Of a stretch of DNA of 64,000 nucleotides, positions 10,233 through 20,924 are shown one piece after another. The notes under the pieces are model-generated. The model made no database searches and had not been told where the DNA came from. It was given only the letters and a program-made list of their open reading frames with translations. Position 1 is the first letter of the stretch. Each line of letters begins with the position of its first letter. A program made the translations under genes and the position numbers. This DNA is from an uncultured Prevotellaceae bacterium (lineage in GTDB: Bacteria > Bacteroidota > Bacteroidia > Bacteroidales > Muribaculaceae). The stretch covers positions 44,863-108,862 of the forward strand of contig CAMVBJ010000006.1 in assembly GCA_947165675.1 (NCBI GenBank), in the 5' to 3' direction.

Positions 10233-10267
10233 TGTGCTGACGACACGATAATATTGTCGTCAGCACA
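10233..10267. terminator. 13-bp hairpin between convergent hydE and trxA
   Basis: TGTGCTGACGACA pairs perfectly with TGTCGTCAGCACA across a 9-base loop. It lies between two convergent genes, so it probably serves as a bidirectional terminator. Confidence 0.75.
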
Positions 10268-10297
10268 CTCGGTTGTTGTTTCGCTTCTACTCAGGAG

Positions 10298-10612
10298 TTA
10301 GAGCAGGGCGTCGATCTTGGCAGTGAGTGCATCACGAGTAATGGTGCCCACATGCTTCTCGACCATTTTGCCATCCTTGAAGAACAGCAGCGTGGGGATA
10401 TTGCGGATGCCATACTCCACGCCCAGGTCGGTCTCGTCGTCCACGTTGTACTTACCAATGATTGCACGCCCCTCGTAGGCTGTTGCCAATTCCTCGACGA
10501 TGGGAGCGATACTGCGACAGGGACCACACCAGGGAGCCCAGAAGTCAATGACAACGGGCTTACCCGATTCCAGTAATTCCTTGTAGTTAGCGTCGTTAAT
10601 TTCTTTTGCCAT
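10298..10612 (-). CDS. trxA: Thioredoxin
   Basis: A 104-residue classical thioredoxin with the redox site WCGPC (Cys29 and Cys32) and the cis-proline segment IRNIPTLLFF. It is cytoplasmic because no signal peptide is present, and it reduces protein disulfides with electrons from thioredoxin reductase (not in the window). It stands alone between hydE (convergent) and dnaE, which ends about 100 bases upstream on the same strand. No clear TAnnTTTG element was seen directly upstream. Confidence 0.97.
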   Translation of the reverse strand: MAKEINDANYKELLESGKPVVIDFWAPWCGPCRSIAPIVEELATAYEGRAIIGKYNVDDETDLGVEYGIRNIPTLLFFKDGKMVEKHVGTITRDALTAKIDALL

Positions 10613-10708
10613 GATTTGTTAGTCTTTTTAGTTGAATTAATAATGTTTATCTTGATTCTATTGTATGCTATAGCAACTATGATGCCAAATTTTATTATTG
10701 CGTTTTTT

Positions 10709-13700
10709 TCACACGTGCGCGTTTACCTTAAACTTCACGCCCGCGTCCCGTAACGACACGAGTAACCGTTTGTCAACAGCGATCAGCTTCTTGGAATGCA
10801 GCATGACATAACTGCCACTCACTTGATCCCTCATGCGGAAGTAGAGGTCGCATCGGTTATCACCTTGCACGCCTAAGTAGTGCTTCAAGAAGTCCACGTT
10901 GCTCAAGTCATCATCACGCAGACTGATGACTATGTTCTTCATCATTTTGCCCTTGAGGTTTTCAAGCAAGTCTATTGACTTAACATTGAACCGGATGTCA
11001 TCACGGTAGCCCTTCTCATAAGCCCCGCGCACGACAATGGCGTAGCCAGGTACGCCAAATTTCTGGTAATCCACAAACTTATTACCAAACAGCATGAACT
11101 CAAATGATCCACTGTAATCCTCGATCTTCAAGATGCCAAACTGGTTGCCCTTCTTGCCCATACGAGTCTGGAAATCGACCACGAGGCCACCCAATGTCAA
11201 CTCCTTGTCCAATTCATCAGCACGGTTTTTGATTTCGGCCAGTGGTGTGTCACAGCCATAATTCACCTCAATATAGTAAGGATCAAGGGGATGTGCCGAC
11301 AGGTACATGCCCACCAGGTCACGTTCTCGGTTGAGTCGCTCAAGCTGTGACCAAGGCTCAGCATTGGGGATTGGCGGAGTAGCGACTTCAATAGCTCCAA
11401 AGGCCCCGAATAGCGAGTTCTGCATCTCCTGCTGACTGGCTTGATACTTCTGACCGAATCGCATCAGCGTCTCGCTGTAAGCTTCGCCACGGGGATTCAC
11501 CTCAAAGAAGTCTTCACGCTTGATATCCTTAAAATCATCAAATGCTCCTGCAAGAGCCATCGATTCCAGTGCCTTGCGGTTGCAAGAGCCTTGGTTAATG
11601 CGTTGAACAAAGTCGAAGATATCCTTGTAAGCCCCATTCTTGTCACGCTCCTCGACAATAGAATCCACACAACTGGTGCCCACACCCTTAATTCCAGCGA
11701 GTCCGAATCGGATGCGGCCATCCTTTGTAGCACTGAAGTTCTTATAAGACTCATTGATATTGGGACCCAGCACCTCGATGCCCATGGCACGGCACTCGTC
11801 CATATACTTGGATAGCTTGTCCACGTCGTTGAGATTGCTGCTTAACACGGCTGCCATATACTCGCTGGGGTAGTTAGCCTTGAGATAGGCTGTCTGATAA
11901 GCTACCCAGCTGTAGCAAGTGGCGTGCGATTTATTGAAGGCATAGGAAGCAAACTTCTTCCAGTCTTCCCAAATCTTGTTCAACACCTTCTTGTCATGAC
12001 CATTCTTCTCGCCACCCTCATAGAACAGTGTCTCCAGCTCGTTCATCTTCTCGATCTGCTTCTTACCCATCGCTTTGCGCAAGGTGTCGCTCTGACCACG
12101 GGTGAATCCCGCCAGTTGTCGGGACAGGAGCATCACCTGCTCTTGATAGACGGTAATGCCATAGGTCTCCTTGAGGTACTTCTCCATGCAAGGTATGTCA
12201 TACTCGATAGGTTCCCTACCCTGCTTGCGGTTGATAAATGAGGGAATGTAATCCATGGGACCTGGTCGATACAGTGCATTCATAGCAATCAAGTCCTCGA
12301 AGCAAGTGGGATGGAGTTCAATCAAGTACTTCTGCATACCTGCCGACTCAAACTGGAACGTACCAGACGTTTGCCCCTTGCAATAGAGCTCGTAGGTCTT
12401 GGGGTCATCTATTGGAATCTTCTCGATATCAATTTCTTTACCATGATTCAGCTTGATATTGGCAAGGGCCTCATTAATGATTGTCAGGTTCTTCAGCCCC
12501 AAGAAGTCCATCTTGATAAGACCAGTACTCTCAATCACACCGCCCTCGTACTGTGTTACAATGATTTTCTCACCATCGCTATCGGTAGCAGTGCTCACGG
12601 GCACCCAGTCGGTGATGTCATCACGGCCAATAATCACGCCGCAAGCATGTACACCCGTACTGCGCACACTGCCCTCCAGCTTCTCGGCAAAACGAATCGT
12701 CTCGCCCACACGCGGATCCTGGTTATCCAGCTCGGCGCGGAATTCCGGGAAGCACTCCAGACAGTTCTTCACCGTGATCTTGTATTTCTTGCCATCCTTC
12801 TGCTCGGGCATCTCGTTAGGTGATGACGGGATGAATTTTGCCAGACGGTTGCTCTCAGGCAAAGGCAGGTCCTCGACGCGGGCAACATCCTTGATGGCAC
12901 TCTTGGCTGCCATCGTGCCATAGGTGACGATGTGAGCCACCTTCTCGGCACCATATTTCTCAGTAACATAGTTGAGGACGGCGGCACGCCCATCGTCATC
13001 AAAGTCCGTATCAATATCGGGCAATGAGATACGGTCTGGGTTCAAGAAACGCTCAAACAGCAGGTCGTACTTCAACGGGTCAATCTTAGTGATTCCCAAA
13101 CAGTAGGCCACAGCCGATCCAGCAGCCGAACCGCGGCCCGGACCTACGGTACAGCCCAGTTTGGGTGCCATCCTGATGTAGTCTTGCACGATGAGGAAGT
13201 AGCCAGGGAAGCCCATGTTCTTAATAGTTTCCAACTCAAAGTCCAAGCGTTCACGCTGCTCCTCTGTCATATCGGGCCAACGCTCCTTGGCCCCCTCATA
13301 AACCAGGTAACGCAGATACTCGTCCTCATCCTTGAAACCATCAGGCAGCGGGAAATCCGGCAAGATGGGACTATGGTCGATGCTGTAAATCTCGACCTTA
13401 TCAAGAATCTCATTGGTGTTCTGTAATGCTTCGGGAATGTCGGCAAACACGCCGTTCATCTCTTCCTGGGTTTTAAACCACTCCTGCTTGCTATAGAGCA
13501 TCACGTTCTCGTCTGTCAGCTTCTTGCCTGTCGAGAGGCAGATCAGACGCTCGTGTGCATCAGCGTCCTCCTCGTTGACAAAGTGGGAGTCGTTGGTACA
13601 GATGAGTTTGATATTCAATTCTCGTGCAAACTGAATCAGGGCATCATTAACAAGACACTGTTTCTCATAGGTTTCATGATTGGCACGGGCCACAGTTGCC

Positions 13701-14254
13701 TTGTGGCGTTGCAACTCCAGATAATAGTCATCGCCAAACACGCTCTTGAACCACTGGATTGTCTCACGCGCCTGATTCATCTGGCCGTGCATGATCAGTT
13801 GAGGCACCTCGCCACCCAAGCAAGCCGAGCAACAGATGATATCCTCATGGTATTTCTCCAGTTCACTGTGATCGGTACGAGGGTGGTAATACATGCCTTC
13901 GGTCCAGGCGTGAGAAACAATTTTTATCAAGTTCTTGTACCCCCTCAGGTTCTTGGCCAGCAGGATCAGGTGATTGCCATTGTCGCGCTTATCTATGCGG
14001 TCATGGCGTGACTTGTTGGCCACATAGACCTCACAGCCAAAGATGGGCTTGAACTTCTCGTCATCACCACGTTTCTTGTTCAGCTTGCCGACATAGTCGT
14101 GAAACTCCTTGATACCAAACATGTTGCCGTGGTCGGTAATCGCCATGCCACGCATACCGTCAGCGATAGCTTTATCGACCAGTGCCTTGACGGGAGCCTG
14201 GCCGTCAAGGATTGAGTATTGTGAATGTACGTGCAGATGTACAAATGGGATCAT
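10709..14254 (-). CDS. dnaE: DNA polymerase III subunit alpha (DnaE)
   Basis: An 1181-residue replicative polymerase. It starts with a PHP domain (HLHVHSQYSILDG, then ITDHGNMFG). The palm has GPGRGSAAGSAVAY and the metal-binding PDIDTDF at about residues 408-414. Helix-hairpin-helix and OB-fold regions follow (LGGLVVDFQTRMGKKGNQFG). The reading frame is intact, and the length is in the range for DnaE, on the short side. It is the catalytic core of chromosome replication. Upstream, a TAATTTTA sequence inside GTGTAAAATTACAC (14296-14309) is a possible divergent -7 element. Confidence 0.97.
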   Translation of the reverse strand: MIPFVHLHVHSQYSILDGQAPVKALVDKAIADGMRGMAITDHGNMFGIKEFHDYVGKLNKKRGDDEKFKPIFGCEVYVANKSRHDRIDKRDNGNHLILLAKNLRGYKNLIKIVSHAWTEGMYYHPRTDHSELEKYHEDIICCSACLGGEVPQLIMHGQMNQARETIQWFKSVFGDDYYLELQRHKATVARANHETYEKQCLVNDALIQFARELNIKLICTNDSHFVNEEDADAHERLICLSTGKKLTDENVMLYSKQEWFKTQEEMNGVFADIPEALQNTNEILDKVEIYSIDHSPILPDFPLPDGFKDEDEYLRYLVYEGAKERWPDMTEEQRERLDFELETIKNMGFPGYFLIVQDYIRMAPKLGCTVGPGRGSAAGSAVAYCLGITKIDPLKYDLLFERFLNPDRISLPDIDTDFDDDGRAAVLNYVTEKYGAEKVAHIVTYGTMAAKSAIKDVARVEDLPLPESNRLAKFIPSSPNEMPEQKDGKKYKITVKNCLECFPEFRAELDNQDPRVGETIRFAEKLEGSVRSTGVHACGVIIGRDDITDWVPVSTATDSDGEKIIVTQYEGGVIESTGLIKMDFLGLKNLTIINEALANIKLNHGKEIDIEKIPIDDPKTYELYCKGQTSGTFQFESAGMQKYLIELHPTCFEDLIAMNALYRPGPMDYIPSFINRKQGREPIEYDIPCMEKYLKETYGITVYQEQVMLLSRQLAGFTRGQSDTLRKAMGKKQIEKMNELETLFYEGGEKNGHDKKVLNKIWEDWKKFASYAFNKSHATCYSWVAYQTAYLKANYPSEYMAAVLSSNLNDVDKLSKYMDECRAMGIEVLGPNINESYKNFSATKDGRIRFGLAGIKGVGTSCVDSIVEERDKNGAYKDIFDFVQRINQGSCNRKALESMALAGAFDDFKDIKREDFFEVNPRGEAYSETLMRFGQKYQASQQEMQNSLFGAFGAIEVATPPIPNAEPWSQLERLNRERDLVGMYLSAHPLDPYYIEVNYGCDTPLAEIKNRADELDKELTLGGLVVDFQTRMGKKGNQFGILKIEDYSGSFEFMLFGNKFVDYQKFGVPGYAIVVRGAYEKGYRDDIRFNVKSIDLLENLKGKMMKNIVISLRDDDLSNVDFLKHYLGVQGDNRCDLYFRMRDQVSGSYVMLHSKKLIAVDKRLLVSLRDAGVKFKVNAHV

Positions 14255-14295
14255 CGTCTTTTTCTCCTTACTGATTTTATAGTCATAAATGCAGA

Positions 14296-14309
14296 GTGTA
14301 AAATTACAC
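14296..14309 (-). promoter_or_regulatory. Candidate dnaE -7 region inside GTGTAAAATTACAC
   Basis: On the dnaE strand this reads TAATTTTA, one base off TAnnTTTG. It sits within a near-palindrome that also occurs upstream of hydB (50439-50452). It could be a promoter element, or by coincidence look like an operator. Confidence 0.3.
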
Positions 14310-14518
14310 CATTTTTTCCACCTGCTAAAAAAAAGTTATTAACAACGGGGAATTTTAGTTCTTAGTTGAGTAGTTGTTAATAGAGTGTGGATGCTGATGC
14401 CATTGGGGTTTACCAGTCAAACTTGAAGTTTATCGGATTGATGATCATGACTAATCAGTTAGCCCGTCAACTTTTTCGACAGCAATATTCCCTTTAAATA
14501 ATGAAAAATGGCGAAGTA

Positions 14519-17059
14519 TCAGAAATTAAAGTGCAACTGGATGCGCAAGCCGTGACGGTCACTACCGGCATTCTCGCGGTAGGTCAAGCGCCAGATGTAG
14601 TCAACCCTGAGGATGGTGAGAATGTTGTCAATACCCACACCAGCTTCCATATAGGGCTTGCCCCCCATGGGCAAACACGGAGCATCGCTCGGGAACTGAA
14701 AGATGTCATTGCACTTCAATGGATTGTTTTTGTCGCTCAGGCTACCCCAGATGCCCTTAAAGGTGAGCACTTCACGCAGTCGTAGTCGCTTGATCAATGG
14801 CAACCGGTTCATCAATATGCCGTTGCCCCAGTATGTGAGATCCCATGACAAAGCTTGGTCGTTAACAAACTCCATCGGCTTCATCAGGCTGTAACTCTCG
14901 GGCTGAATGGTATAACTCAGGTTGACATTGGGCAAGATCAAGTCGGGATAAGCCACCTTGCTCCACACCTTTTCACCCCTGAGAATAACGTCGGCATAGC
15001 CAAAGGCCGAGAACCAGAAACGCTTCTGCAACCCCAATTCGGTCTTATTCACTTCAAACGTGCTGCCCATAAACCCCTTAGGCATATAAGTGTGGGTCAA
15101 TGTCACTATGGGGGCATCCATGTTGATGGGGATACGATAAGAGCGCGCCTGATAAAAGGTTTCACCGGGAGCGAATCGCAGCCCTACCTTAAAGCCCGCC
15201 TGGGTGTACCGCCGGTGTTCGGTGCCATTGGTATTGACAAACGGCACATACGGTGTTGCCTCGTGTACATTGTGCTCGATGGCCAGTGCCAGTGAGAAAT
15301 GGTTGTACCACTCGTGGCGATATTCAAGACTTGTAGTGCGCAGGTATTGCATTCTTACATCCTTGTGCCGCTTCAGGGTCAGGAAGACGTTATCAGGGTT
15401 AGTGTACAGGTAGTGTTGAGCCAATTTGTCAACATCATACTTATGGGTCAATCGCAGGCTGTGAATCGGGAATTCCTGATCCATCGCTTTCTTAGATAAA
15501 AAGGAGTACTCTATTGATCCCATGTACTTGAACTTCTTGTCCTTGGTGCCATAAGCAAGATAGGTGCGGGCAAACCAATGGCGGCTCAAGTTGACATTGG
15601 TCATGCCACCGACACGAAATCTGACGCCCTCAAGGGAGTTTCCACTAATGAGCGTGTTAACAGGACCGATATCAAACTTACTAACAGTTCCCGTAGGGAT
15701 ATAACCATTGACAATCACAAGCAAGGCTTGCTCGACCCAATAGAACCAGCGAGATTGTCGCATTCGATGCATGAAGGCGCGCATTGACGTTGCTGACGTA
15801 CGTGCACCGACAGGACGATATTCCTTCCAAAATTCATCGGGCATAAAGCCAGCTCCGCTCTCGGTGGATTGCTCAGCCTTAAAATTAAAGACACCGCCCT
15901 CGGGTCGCTCAAAATTGTGGTTACGGTAGGATGTTTCTCGTCGCGCAAAAGCTTCGGGAATGCCCGAAATGAGTTTGAAACAGATTTCGACATCATCACG
16001 CACCTTGATGCGAGAGCCATTATAAGCACGATCGAAATCCTGCTGAATGCTCATGCGATCCACATAATTGAGGTTGATATCATGTGGCACACCCATTGTC
16101 ACACGCTTGATAAACATGGTGGTGTCCTCAAGCGACACATAGAGGCGTCCCAGAAAGCCAAACGTCTGAGGGGTGAACGGCACAAAACTTAACACAGCAC
16201 ACCGCTCGCCATCGAGCACAACAGTATCATTAAGATAGAATTTATAAAAATCAACCGCAATGCGGGAAAGGGGACTGACAAATCGATTGGTCAACAAGGT
16301 TACATCGTTCTGGAAGATATCAATTTCACCCATGAAGTCGTCGAGCACCTTCTTGATGCTGGATTGGTCAATCTGCTCGTCAAGGCCCGCATTCTTAGTC
16401 CCAAGGATAAGTTGTTTATGCTGGTCAGGGTTGCGGCCGAAGTAATCACGAGCTACGGTTTCCTTGATTGAGATGGGCAAGATGCGTTTACCAGTGAGCA
16501 ATGAGGTGTCGGCATACTGTTCAATCCATTGTTGATCTTCTGACCGGTTAACGATATCGTCCAGATCAGCAAATCCGATGGACATTTTCTCATACTGTGT
16601 GTAGCCATAATGAGTGAAACGTCGTGGGTCATTATCATCCCGATGAGCCCGCAGCTTCTTGATCATTTCAACGGCAGGATTGTTTTTCTTGCTGTATTTC
16701 TCCTTGCCCTTGTGAACGACAAGTTCCTTCAATTCTACTCCCGTGGCAACGAGATCAATAAGCACAACACTTCCCTGACCAGCCTTGATGGCCACCTCCT
16801 TGCTGCGGTAACCCATTGCCGTGACACGCAACTTGCTGAAGTTGGCCCGAGTGTTGATGGCAAATCCGCCCTGCTCATTTGCCAGGGTGCCCTCGGACGT
16901 GCCGACCAGTGATATAGATGCATATCCCACACCCTCACGAGATAGCGAATCGCGCACTAAACCTGTGATTTGTGTCAACGGCATCTGCTGGGCTATTGAC
17001 GTTAACGCTATCGATAGTAATGCCACAAGAGCCAGGATATGTCTTAATGCTACCTTCAT
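14519..17059 (-). CDS. DUF5686 family outer-membrane protein with carboxypeptidase-regulatory-like domain
   Basis: An 846-residue exported protein. It has a signal peptide (VALRHILALVALLSIALTSIAQQ), then a CarboxypepD_reg-like domain at about 28-110 (ITGLVRDSLSREGVGYASISL). The remainder is a long beta-rich region, with many aromatic strands near the C-terminus ending in LRIQLHFNF, as expected for an outer-membrane barrel. This is the DUF5686 architecture found widely in Bacteroidetes; its function is not established. A TAATTTTG element at 17067-17074 ends only 8 bases before the ATG, so the mRNA would have almost no leader. It is a single-gene unit in convergent or divergent contexts. Confidence 0.85.
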   Translation of the reverse strand: MKVALRHILALVALLSIALTSIAQQMPLTQITGLVRDSLSREGVGYASISLVGTSEGTLANEQGGFAINTRANFSKLRVTAMGYRSKEVAIKAGQGSVVLIDLVATGVELKELVVHKGKEKYSKKNNPAVEMIKKLRAHRDDNDPRRFTHYGYTQYEKMSIGFADLDDIVNRSEDQQWIEQYADTSLLTGKRILPISIKETVARDYFGRNPDQHKQLILGTKNAGLDEQIDQSSIKKVLDDFMGEIDIFQNDVTLLTNRFVSPLSRIAVDFYKFYLNDTVVLDGERCAVLSFVPFTPQTFGFLGRLYVSLEDTTMFIKRVTMGVPHDINLNYVDRMSIQQDFDRAYNGSRIKVRDDVEICFKLISGIPEAFARRETSYRNHNFERPEGGVFNFKAEQSTESGAGFMPDEFWKEYRPVGARTSATSMRAFMHRMRQSRWFYWVEQALLVIVNGYIPTGTVSKFDIGPVNTLISGNSLEGVRFRVGGMTNVNLSRHWFARTYLAYGTKDKKFKYMGSIEYSFLSKKAMDQEFPIHSLRLTHKYDVDKLAQHYLYTNPDNVFLTLKRHKDVRMQYLRTTSLEYRHEWYNHFSLALAIEHNVHEATPYVPFVNTNGTEHRRYTQAGFKVGLRFAPGETFYQARSYRIPINMDAPIVTLTHTYMPKGFMGSTFEVNKTELGLQKRFWFSAFGYADVILRGEKVWSKVAYPDLILPNVNLSYTIQPESYSLMKPMEFVNDQALSWDLTYWGNGILMNRLPLIKRLRLREVLTFKGIWGSLSDKNNPLKCNDIFQFPSDAPCLPMGGKPYMEAGVGIDNILTILRVDYIWRLTYRENAGSDRHGLRIQLHFNF

Positions 17060-17066
17060 CGAGGTG

Positions 17067-17074
17067 CAAAATTA
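17067..17074 (-). promoter_or_regulatory. -7 element TAATTTTG immediately upstream of the DUF5686 gene
   Basis: The plus strand reads CAAAATTA. The 3' end of the element on the minus strand is only 8 bases from the ATG at 17059, so the predicted transcript would be leaderless or nearly so. Confidence 0.4.
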
Positions 17075-17172
17075 GGCATTTTTCGGGTAGCCCAGTTCAA
17101 TTTCATAAAAAAATAGCACCTGAAAGCATTTCAAGGATATAATAATAGATAAGCTAACGCCGTTGAATAGAC

Positions 17173-17625
17173 ATGGCAGTAGAAATTGAACATAAGTATT
17201 TAGTAAAGAACGATTCCTATAAAAACGAGTCGTGCTCAAAGAGCCAAATTACCCAAGGTTTTCTTTCAAGGATTCCAGAGCGGACAGTCAGAGTGAGGAT
17301 ACGTGACCAAGAGGCAGTGATCACCATCAAGGGTAAGGGAAACGGCATGAGCCACCCTGAATTTGAGTATCCTGTCCCGCTGGATGACGCACGCCAGATG
17401 CTCGCCCTGTGCGAGCCTCCCATTATCACCAAGACCCGCCACATTGTCATGTATGAGGGGAACCGTTGGGAAATCGACGAATTCCACGGCGACTTGAATG
17501 GTCTGGTTATCGCAGAGTTAGAAGTACCCAATGAGGATTATACATTTGCGATTCCCTCATTTGTCGGATGTGAAGTAACAAACGACAGGCGCTACTATAA
17601 TTCACAATTGGGAATTTCACAATAA
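17173..17625 (+). CDS. CYTH domain protein (triphosphate tunnel metalloenzyme family)
   Basis: A 150-residue protein with the CYTH signature ExExK right at the N-terminus (VEIEHKYLV). It is followed by the family's beta strands with paired charged residues (TVRVRIRDQEAVITIK, RWEIDEFHG, VIAELEVP). Members hydrolyse inorganic triphosphate or other triphosphates in a metal-lined tunnel. Which substrate is used here cannot be told from the sequence. It is a single gene with an intrinsic terminator just downstream at 17650-17688. Confidence 0.9.
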   Translation: MAVEIEHKYLVKNDSYKNESCSKSQITQGFLSRIPERTVRVRIRDQEAVITIKGKGNGMSHPEFEYPVPLDDARQMLALCEPPIITKTRHIVMYEGNRWEIDEFHGDLNGLVIAELEVPNEDYTFAIPSFVGCEVTNDRRYYNSQLGISQ

Positions 17626-17649
17626 TCAGCTTACACTCTTAATTAAATA

Positions 17650-17688
17650 AAAAAACATCGTGACGACCTCGTTTGCGGTGTTTTTTTT
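17650..17688 (+). terminator. Intrinsic terminator after the CYTH gene
   Basis: AAAAAACATCG pairs with CGGTGTTTTTT (one T-G wobble) around a 15-base loop, running into eight T residues. Confidence 0.75.
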
Positions 17689-17689
17689 G

Positions 17690-17697
17690 TAATTTTG
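17690..17697 (+). promoter_or_regulatory. -7 element TAATTTTG upstream of the LptF/LptG-like gene
   Basis: TAATTTTG follows directly on the preceding terminator. It overlaps the TTG at 17695, ruling that codon out as a start and favouring the ATG at 17734. Confidence 0.55.
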
Positions 17698-17733
17698 CGA
17701 CCAATTAGCTTAATGCCATTGTATGGATTGCTT

Positions 17734-19677
17734 ATGTTTAAAATAAAGAGACTATACACATTCATGCTATCGAGGTTCTTGCCCAGGTTTTTAATGACCT
17801 TCTGCATCTGCCTCTTTATCGTGATTATGCAATTCCTGTGGCGCTATATTGACGAGCTGGTGGGAAAAGGGTTAAGTATGGACTTGATTGCCGAGCTGTT
17901 TTTCCATGCGGCATTAAGCCTCTTGCCCATGGCCTTGCCATTGAGCATCCTGTTGGCAGCACTGATGACTTTTGGTGACCTGGGCGAACATGTGGAGCTG
18001 ACCGCCCTCAAGTCGTCTGGTATCTCATTGACAACCATCATGAAGCCTATCGCGATACTCATGGTGTTTGTTGCTATCGGGGCGTTTTTCTTTATGAATA
18101 ACGCCTTGCCTAAGTCCCAGGTGAAGATGTGGACACTACTGTTCTCAATGAGGCAGACATCCCCCACCCTTGATATCCCCGAGGGTGCAGTATATAGCCA
18201 GATACCCGGTTACAACATCTACGTCAAGCGCAAGGACAAGGAACGTGACATGCTCTATAATATGCTCATCTATGACGTGTCATCGAGCTCAATGTATCCG
18301 CGCATTGTGGCAGCCGATTCAGGCCGCTTGAGCATGACCGAGGACAAGCGGCATCTGGTATTGACACTCTACAAGGGCGCATGGTACGAACAGATGAGCA
18401 GCGCCAATGGGATTAACGGCATGAGCGGTGATTTGTATCGCCGTGAATCATTTCACGACAAGGAAATCTTGATTCCCTATGACGCTAACTTCACCCGCAT
18501 GGATGATGAGACCATGAAATCCCAATATGTGGGAAAGGATATTGGCCAATTGCAACATAGCATTGACTCGATTACACTCAAAGTGGACTCGGCAGCAGAC
18601 ATCATTGTTACACAGATGCGCCGTCGTCCCATTTGTGGTGTGCCCCAGGATCGCGTGATTGTCAACGATGGCAAGTCAACACTTCAACCTGTTCCTGAAA
18701 TTAAATTAGACAAGGCTGTGAATATCAATGATCTCATCAAGTCATTACCCCAGAATGATCAGCAGCAGATCGTCAACCAAGCCTTGTCCAATGCGACCAC
18801 CGAGATGCAAGATTTGGAATTCCAGGGATACATGGTCAATGAGGACAATTATATCATGAGGCGGCATCAGATTGAGCTCATCAAGAAGTTCACCCTATCG
18901 CTGGCATGCCTCATCTTCTTCTTCATTGGCGCACCTCTCGGAGCCATTATCCGCAAGGGAGGTTTGGGAATGCCCATTGTGATCTCGGTGATCCTGTTCA
19001 TCATCTATTATATCATCGATAACTCAGGTTATAAACTCGCCCGTGATGGCCGTTGGGTCGTGTGGCAGGGCATCTGGCTCAGCTCGGCGGTTCTATTGCC
19101 TTTGGGCATATTCTTGACCAAAAAGGCCGTAAATGACTCAGCCGTATTTAACCCTGATGCATGGCTCAATTTCCTACGCAGGGTCACAGGACTGCACCAG
19201 ACTCGCAAACTTGCTGCCAAGGAGGTCATTATCAACGAAGTGAATACCACCGAAGCGTTGACCTTAATCGGCAATCTCAAGGATACTTGTCAGCAGTTCC
19301 TCGATCGTTATCCAGGACGCCAGCGTTACATTGATTATTGGCAACAAGGATATGACAAAGTGGCCATTAAGGCTCTATCAGAGGAAGTGGATCGTGTCGT
19401 TGACTACCTGTCTAATTCCCGTGACCAGATGGTATTGAACAAAGCTATGGACTATCCTGTCATCAGGCAGTTATTAACCTATCATCCAGTGTCCAACAGA
19501 GGCATCGGGTCGGTAATGGCTGCCTTGTTCCCCATCGGTCTGCCCTTGTGGCTGATAGGCTTGAGGCATCAAAGCAACCTGAAGCGCGACGTGCGCCTCA
19601 CGATAAGGACATGTGACCAGCTTGTTGCAATTTTCAATGGCGAGTATAGCCGTGAAATGGAGTACAAGGACAATTAA
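17734..19677 (+). CDS. LptF/LptG (YjgP/YjgQ) family permease
   Basis: A 647-residue inner-membrane protein of the YjgP/YjgQ family. It starts [18 protein letters not shown], with three predicted helices near the N-terminus, then a large periplasmic region (about 110-390) and three more helices ([29 protein letters not shown] and following). The family forms the permease part of the lipopolysaccharide transporter LptB2FG. The extra C-terminal ~170 residues after the last helices, including another hydrophobic segment ([12 protein letters not shown]), are longer than in E. coli LptF. I chose the ATG at 17734 because the -7 element overlaps earlier candidates. ribBA follows 26 bases downstream, so it is probably in the same operon. 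Confidence 0.9.
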   Translation: MFKIKRLYTFMLSRFLPRFLMTFCICLFIVIMQFLWRYIDELVGKGLSMDLIAELFFHAALSLLPMALPLSILLAALMTFGDLGEHVELTALKSSGISLTTIMKPIAILMVFVAIGAFFFMNNALPKSQVKMWTLLFSMRQTSPTLDIPEGAVYSQIPGYNIYVKRKDKERDMLYNMLIYDVSSSSMYPRIVAADSGRLSMTEDKRHLVLTLYKGAWYEQMSSANGINGMSGDLYRRESFHDKEILIPYDANFTRMDDETMKSQYVGKDIGQLQHSIDSITLKVDSAADIIVTQMRRRPICGVPQDRVIVNDGKSTLQPVPEIKLDKAVNINDLIKSLPQNDQQQIVNQALSNATTEMQDLEFQGYMVNEDNYIMRRHQIELIKKFTLSLACLIFFFIGAPLGAIIRKGGLGMPIVISVILFIIYYIIDNSGYKLARDGRWVVWQGIWLSSAVLLPLGIFLTKKAVNDSAVFNPDAWLNFLRRVTGLHQTRKLAAKEVIINEVNTTEALTLIGNLKDTCQQFLDRYPGRQRYIDYWQQGYDKVAIKALSEEVDRVVDYLSNSRDQMVLNKAMDYPVIRQLLTYHPVSNRGIGSVMAALFPIGLPLWLIGLRHQSNLKRDVRLTIRTCDQLVAIFNGEYSREMEYKDN

Positions 19678-19703
19678 TTAAAGAACCATTGATAACCAAG
19701 ATC

Positions 19704-20918
19704 ATGGATAAAATCAGACTGAACACTATCGACGAGGCTGTCGAGCAACTGAAACGTGGTGAATTTGTTATCGTTGTTGATGACGAAGACCGTGAGAATG
19801 AAGGTGACTTTATCATAGCAGCCGAAAAGATTACCGAAGAAAAAGTAAATTTCATGCTGCGTGAGGGTCGAGGCGTCTTGTGCGCCCCCATCACCACCGA
19901 ACGTTGTCGTGAGCTTGACTTGAACATGCAGGTCGATGATAACACCTCGATGCTCGGAACCCCATTCACTGTAACCGTTGATCTACTGGATGGCTGCACA
20001 ACTGGAGTGTCGATGCATGACCGTGCCATGACCATCCGAGCTCTTGCCAATCCTCATAGCAGACCGCAGGACTTTGGCCGCCCAGGGCACATCAATCCGT
20101 TGCGTGCCGTGGACAAGGGCGTGCTCAAGCGCGCTGGCCACACCGAGGCTTCCATTGACCTCATGCGCATTGCAGGGCTCTACCCTGCTGCTGCCCTCAT
20201 CGAGATCATTAATCCTGATGGCACGATGGCTCGATTGCCACAGTTGATGCAGGTGGCTGAGAAATTTAACATGCCCATCATATCCATCAAGGACTTGATT
20301 GCCTATCGCCTGCGCACCGAGAAGGTGGTTGAGGTGGGTGACGAGGTGGACCTGCCGACACAGTATGGTCACTTCAAGCTCATCCCCTTCAGGCAAATCA
20401 ACAATGGCCGTGAACACATTGCTCTAATCAAGGGCGAATGGACACCCGGGGAGTCTATCTTAGTCAGGGTTCACTCATCATGCGCGACAGGAGACATTTT
20501 TGGCTCAATGCGCTGCGAGTGTGGCGAACAACTGCACTTAGCGATGCAGATGATTGAGAAAGAAGGCAAGGGCGTGCTCGTCTATATGAATCAAGAGGGA
20601 CGTGGCATCGGCTTGATGAACAAGATCAAAGCCTACAAACTGCAAGAGCGGGGCTTTGACACAGTAGATGCCAATGTTCACCTGGGTTTCAAGCCCGATG
20701 AACGCGATTATGGCGTGGGTGCTAATATCCTAAGAATCTTAGGAGTTACCAAGATGCGTCTCTTGACCAACAATCCCGTGAAACGAGTCGGACTCGAAAG
20801 CTATGGTCTTGAGGTAGTCGAGAATGTGCCCATCGAGGTGAAACCTAACCGATATAACGAGTTCTACATGCACACCAAGAAGACCCGCATGGGCCATGAC
20901 CTGCATGAGGTAGATTAA
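19704..20918 (+). CDS. ribBA: Bifunctional DHBP synthase / GTP cyclohydrolase II (riboflavin synthesis)
   Basis: A 404-residue fusion. The N-terminal 3,4-dihydroxy-2-butanone-4-phosphate synthase has [11 protein letters not shown] (about 26-36) and [11 protein letters not shown]. The C-terminal GTP cyclohydrolase II has the zinc cysteines in [18 protein letters not shown] (about 259-272), the QEGRGIGL motif and the DYGVGANIL tyrosine region. Together they make both precursors of riboflavin from ribulose-5-phosphate and GTP. The ATG at 19704 gives the canonical start; a TTG slightly upstream is less likely. It lies between the LptF/G-like gene and an HD hydrolase 6 bases downstream. No FMN riboswitch is visible upstream. 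Confidence 0.97.
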   Translation: MDKIRLNTIDEAVEQLKRGEFVIVVDDEDRENEGDFIIAAEKITEEKVNFMLREGRGVLCAPITTERCRELDLNMQVDDNTSMLGTPFTVTVDLLDGCTTGVSMHDRAMTIRALANPHSRPQDFGRPGHINPLRAVDKGVLKRAGHTEASIDLMRIAGLYPAAALIEIINPDGTMARLPQLMQVAEKFNMPIISIKDLIAYRLRTEKVVEVGDEVDLPTQYGHFKLIPFRQINNGREHIALIKGEWTPGESILVRVHSSCATGDIFGSMRCECGEQLHLAMQMIEKEGKGVLVYMNQEGRGIGLMNKIKAYKLQERGFDTVDANVHLGFKPDERDYGVGANILRILGVTKMRLLTNNPVKRVGLESYGLEVVENVPIEVKPNRYNEFYMHTKKTRMGHDLHEVD

Positions 20919-20924
20919 CCGATA

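Noticed and set aside
12311..12823. 170-residue plus-strand frame inside dnaE
   Set aside because: It lies antisense to an intact DnaE and shows no recognisable family features.
14296..14309. Shared operator GTGTAAAATTACAC in front of dnaE and hydB
   Set aside because: It overlaps a near-consensus -7 element in both places, which explains the similarity well enough; two sites alone do not support a regulator.
17695..17733. TTG (17695) or ATG (17713) start for the LptF/LptG-like gene
   Set aside because: The -7 element at 17690-17697 overlaps the TTG, and the ATG at 17713 would leave only about 10 bases of leader; the ATG at 17734 starts with the family-typical FKIKRL.
19600..19703. FMN riboswitch before ribBA
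   Set aside because: The gap to the upstream gene is only 26 bases and no RFN-type conserved boxes are present.
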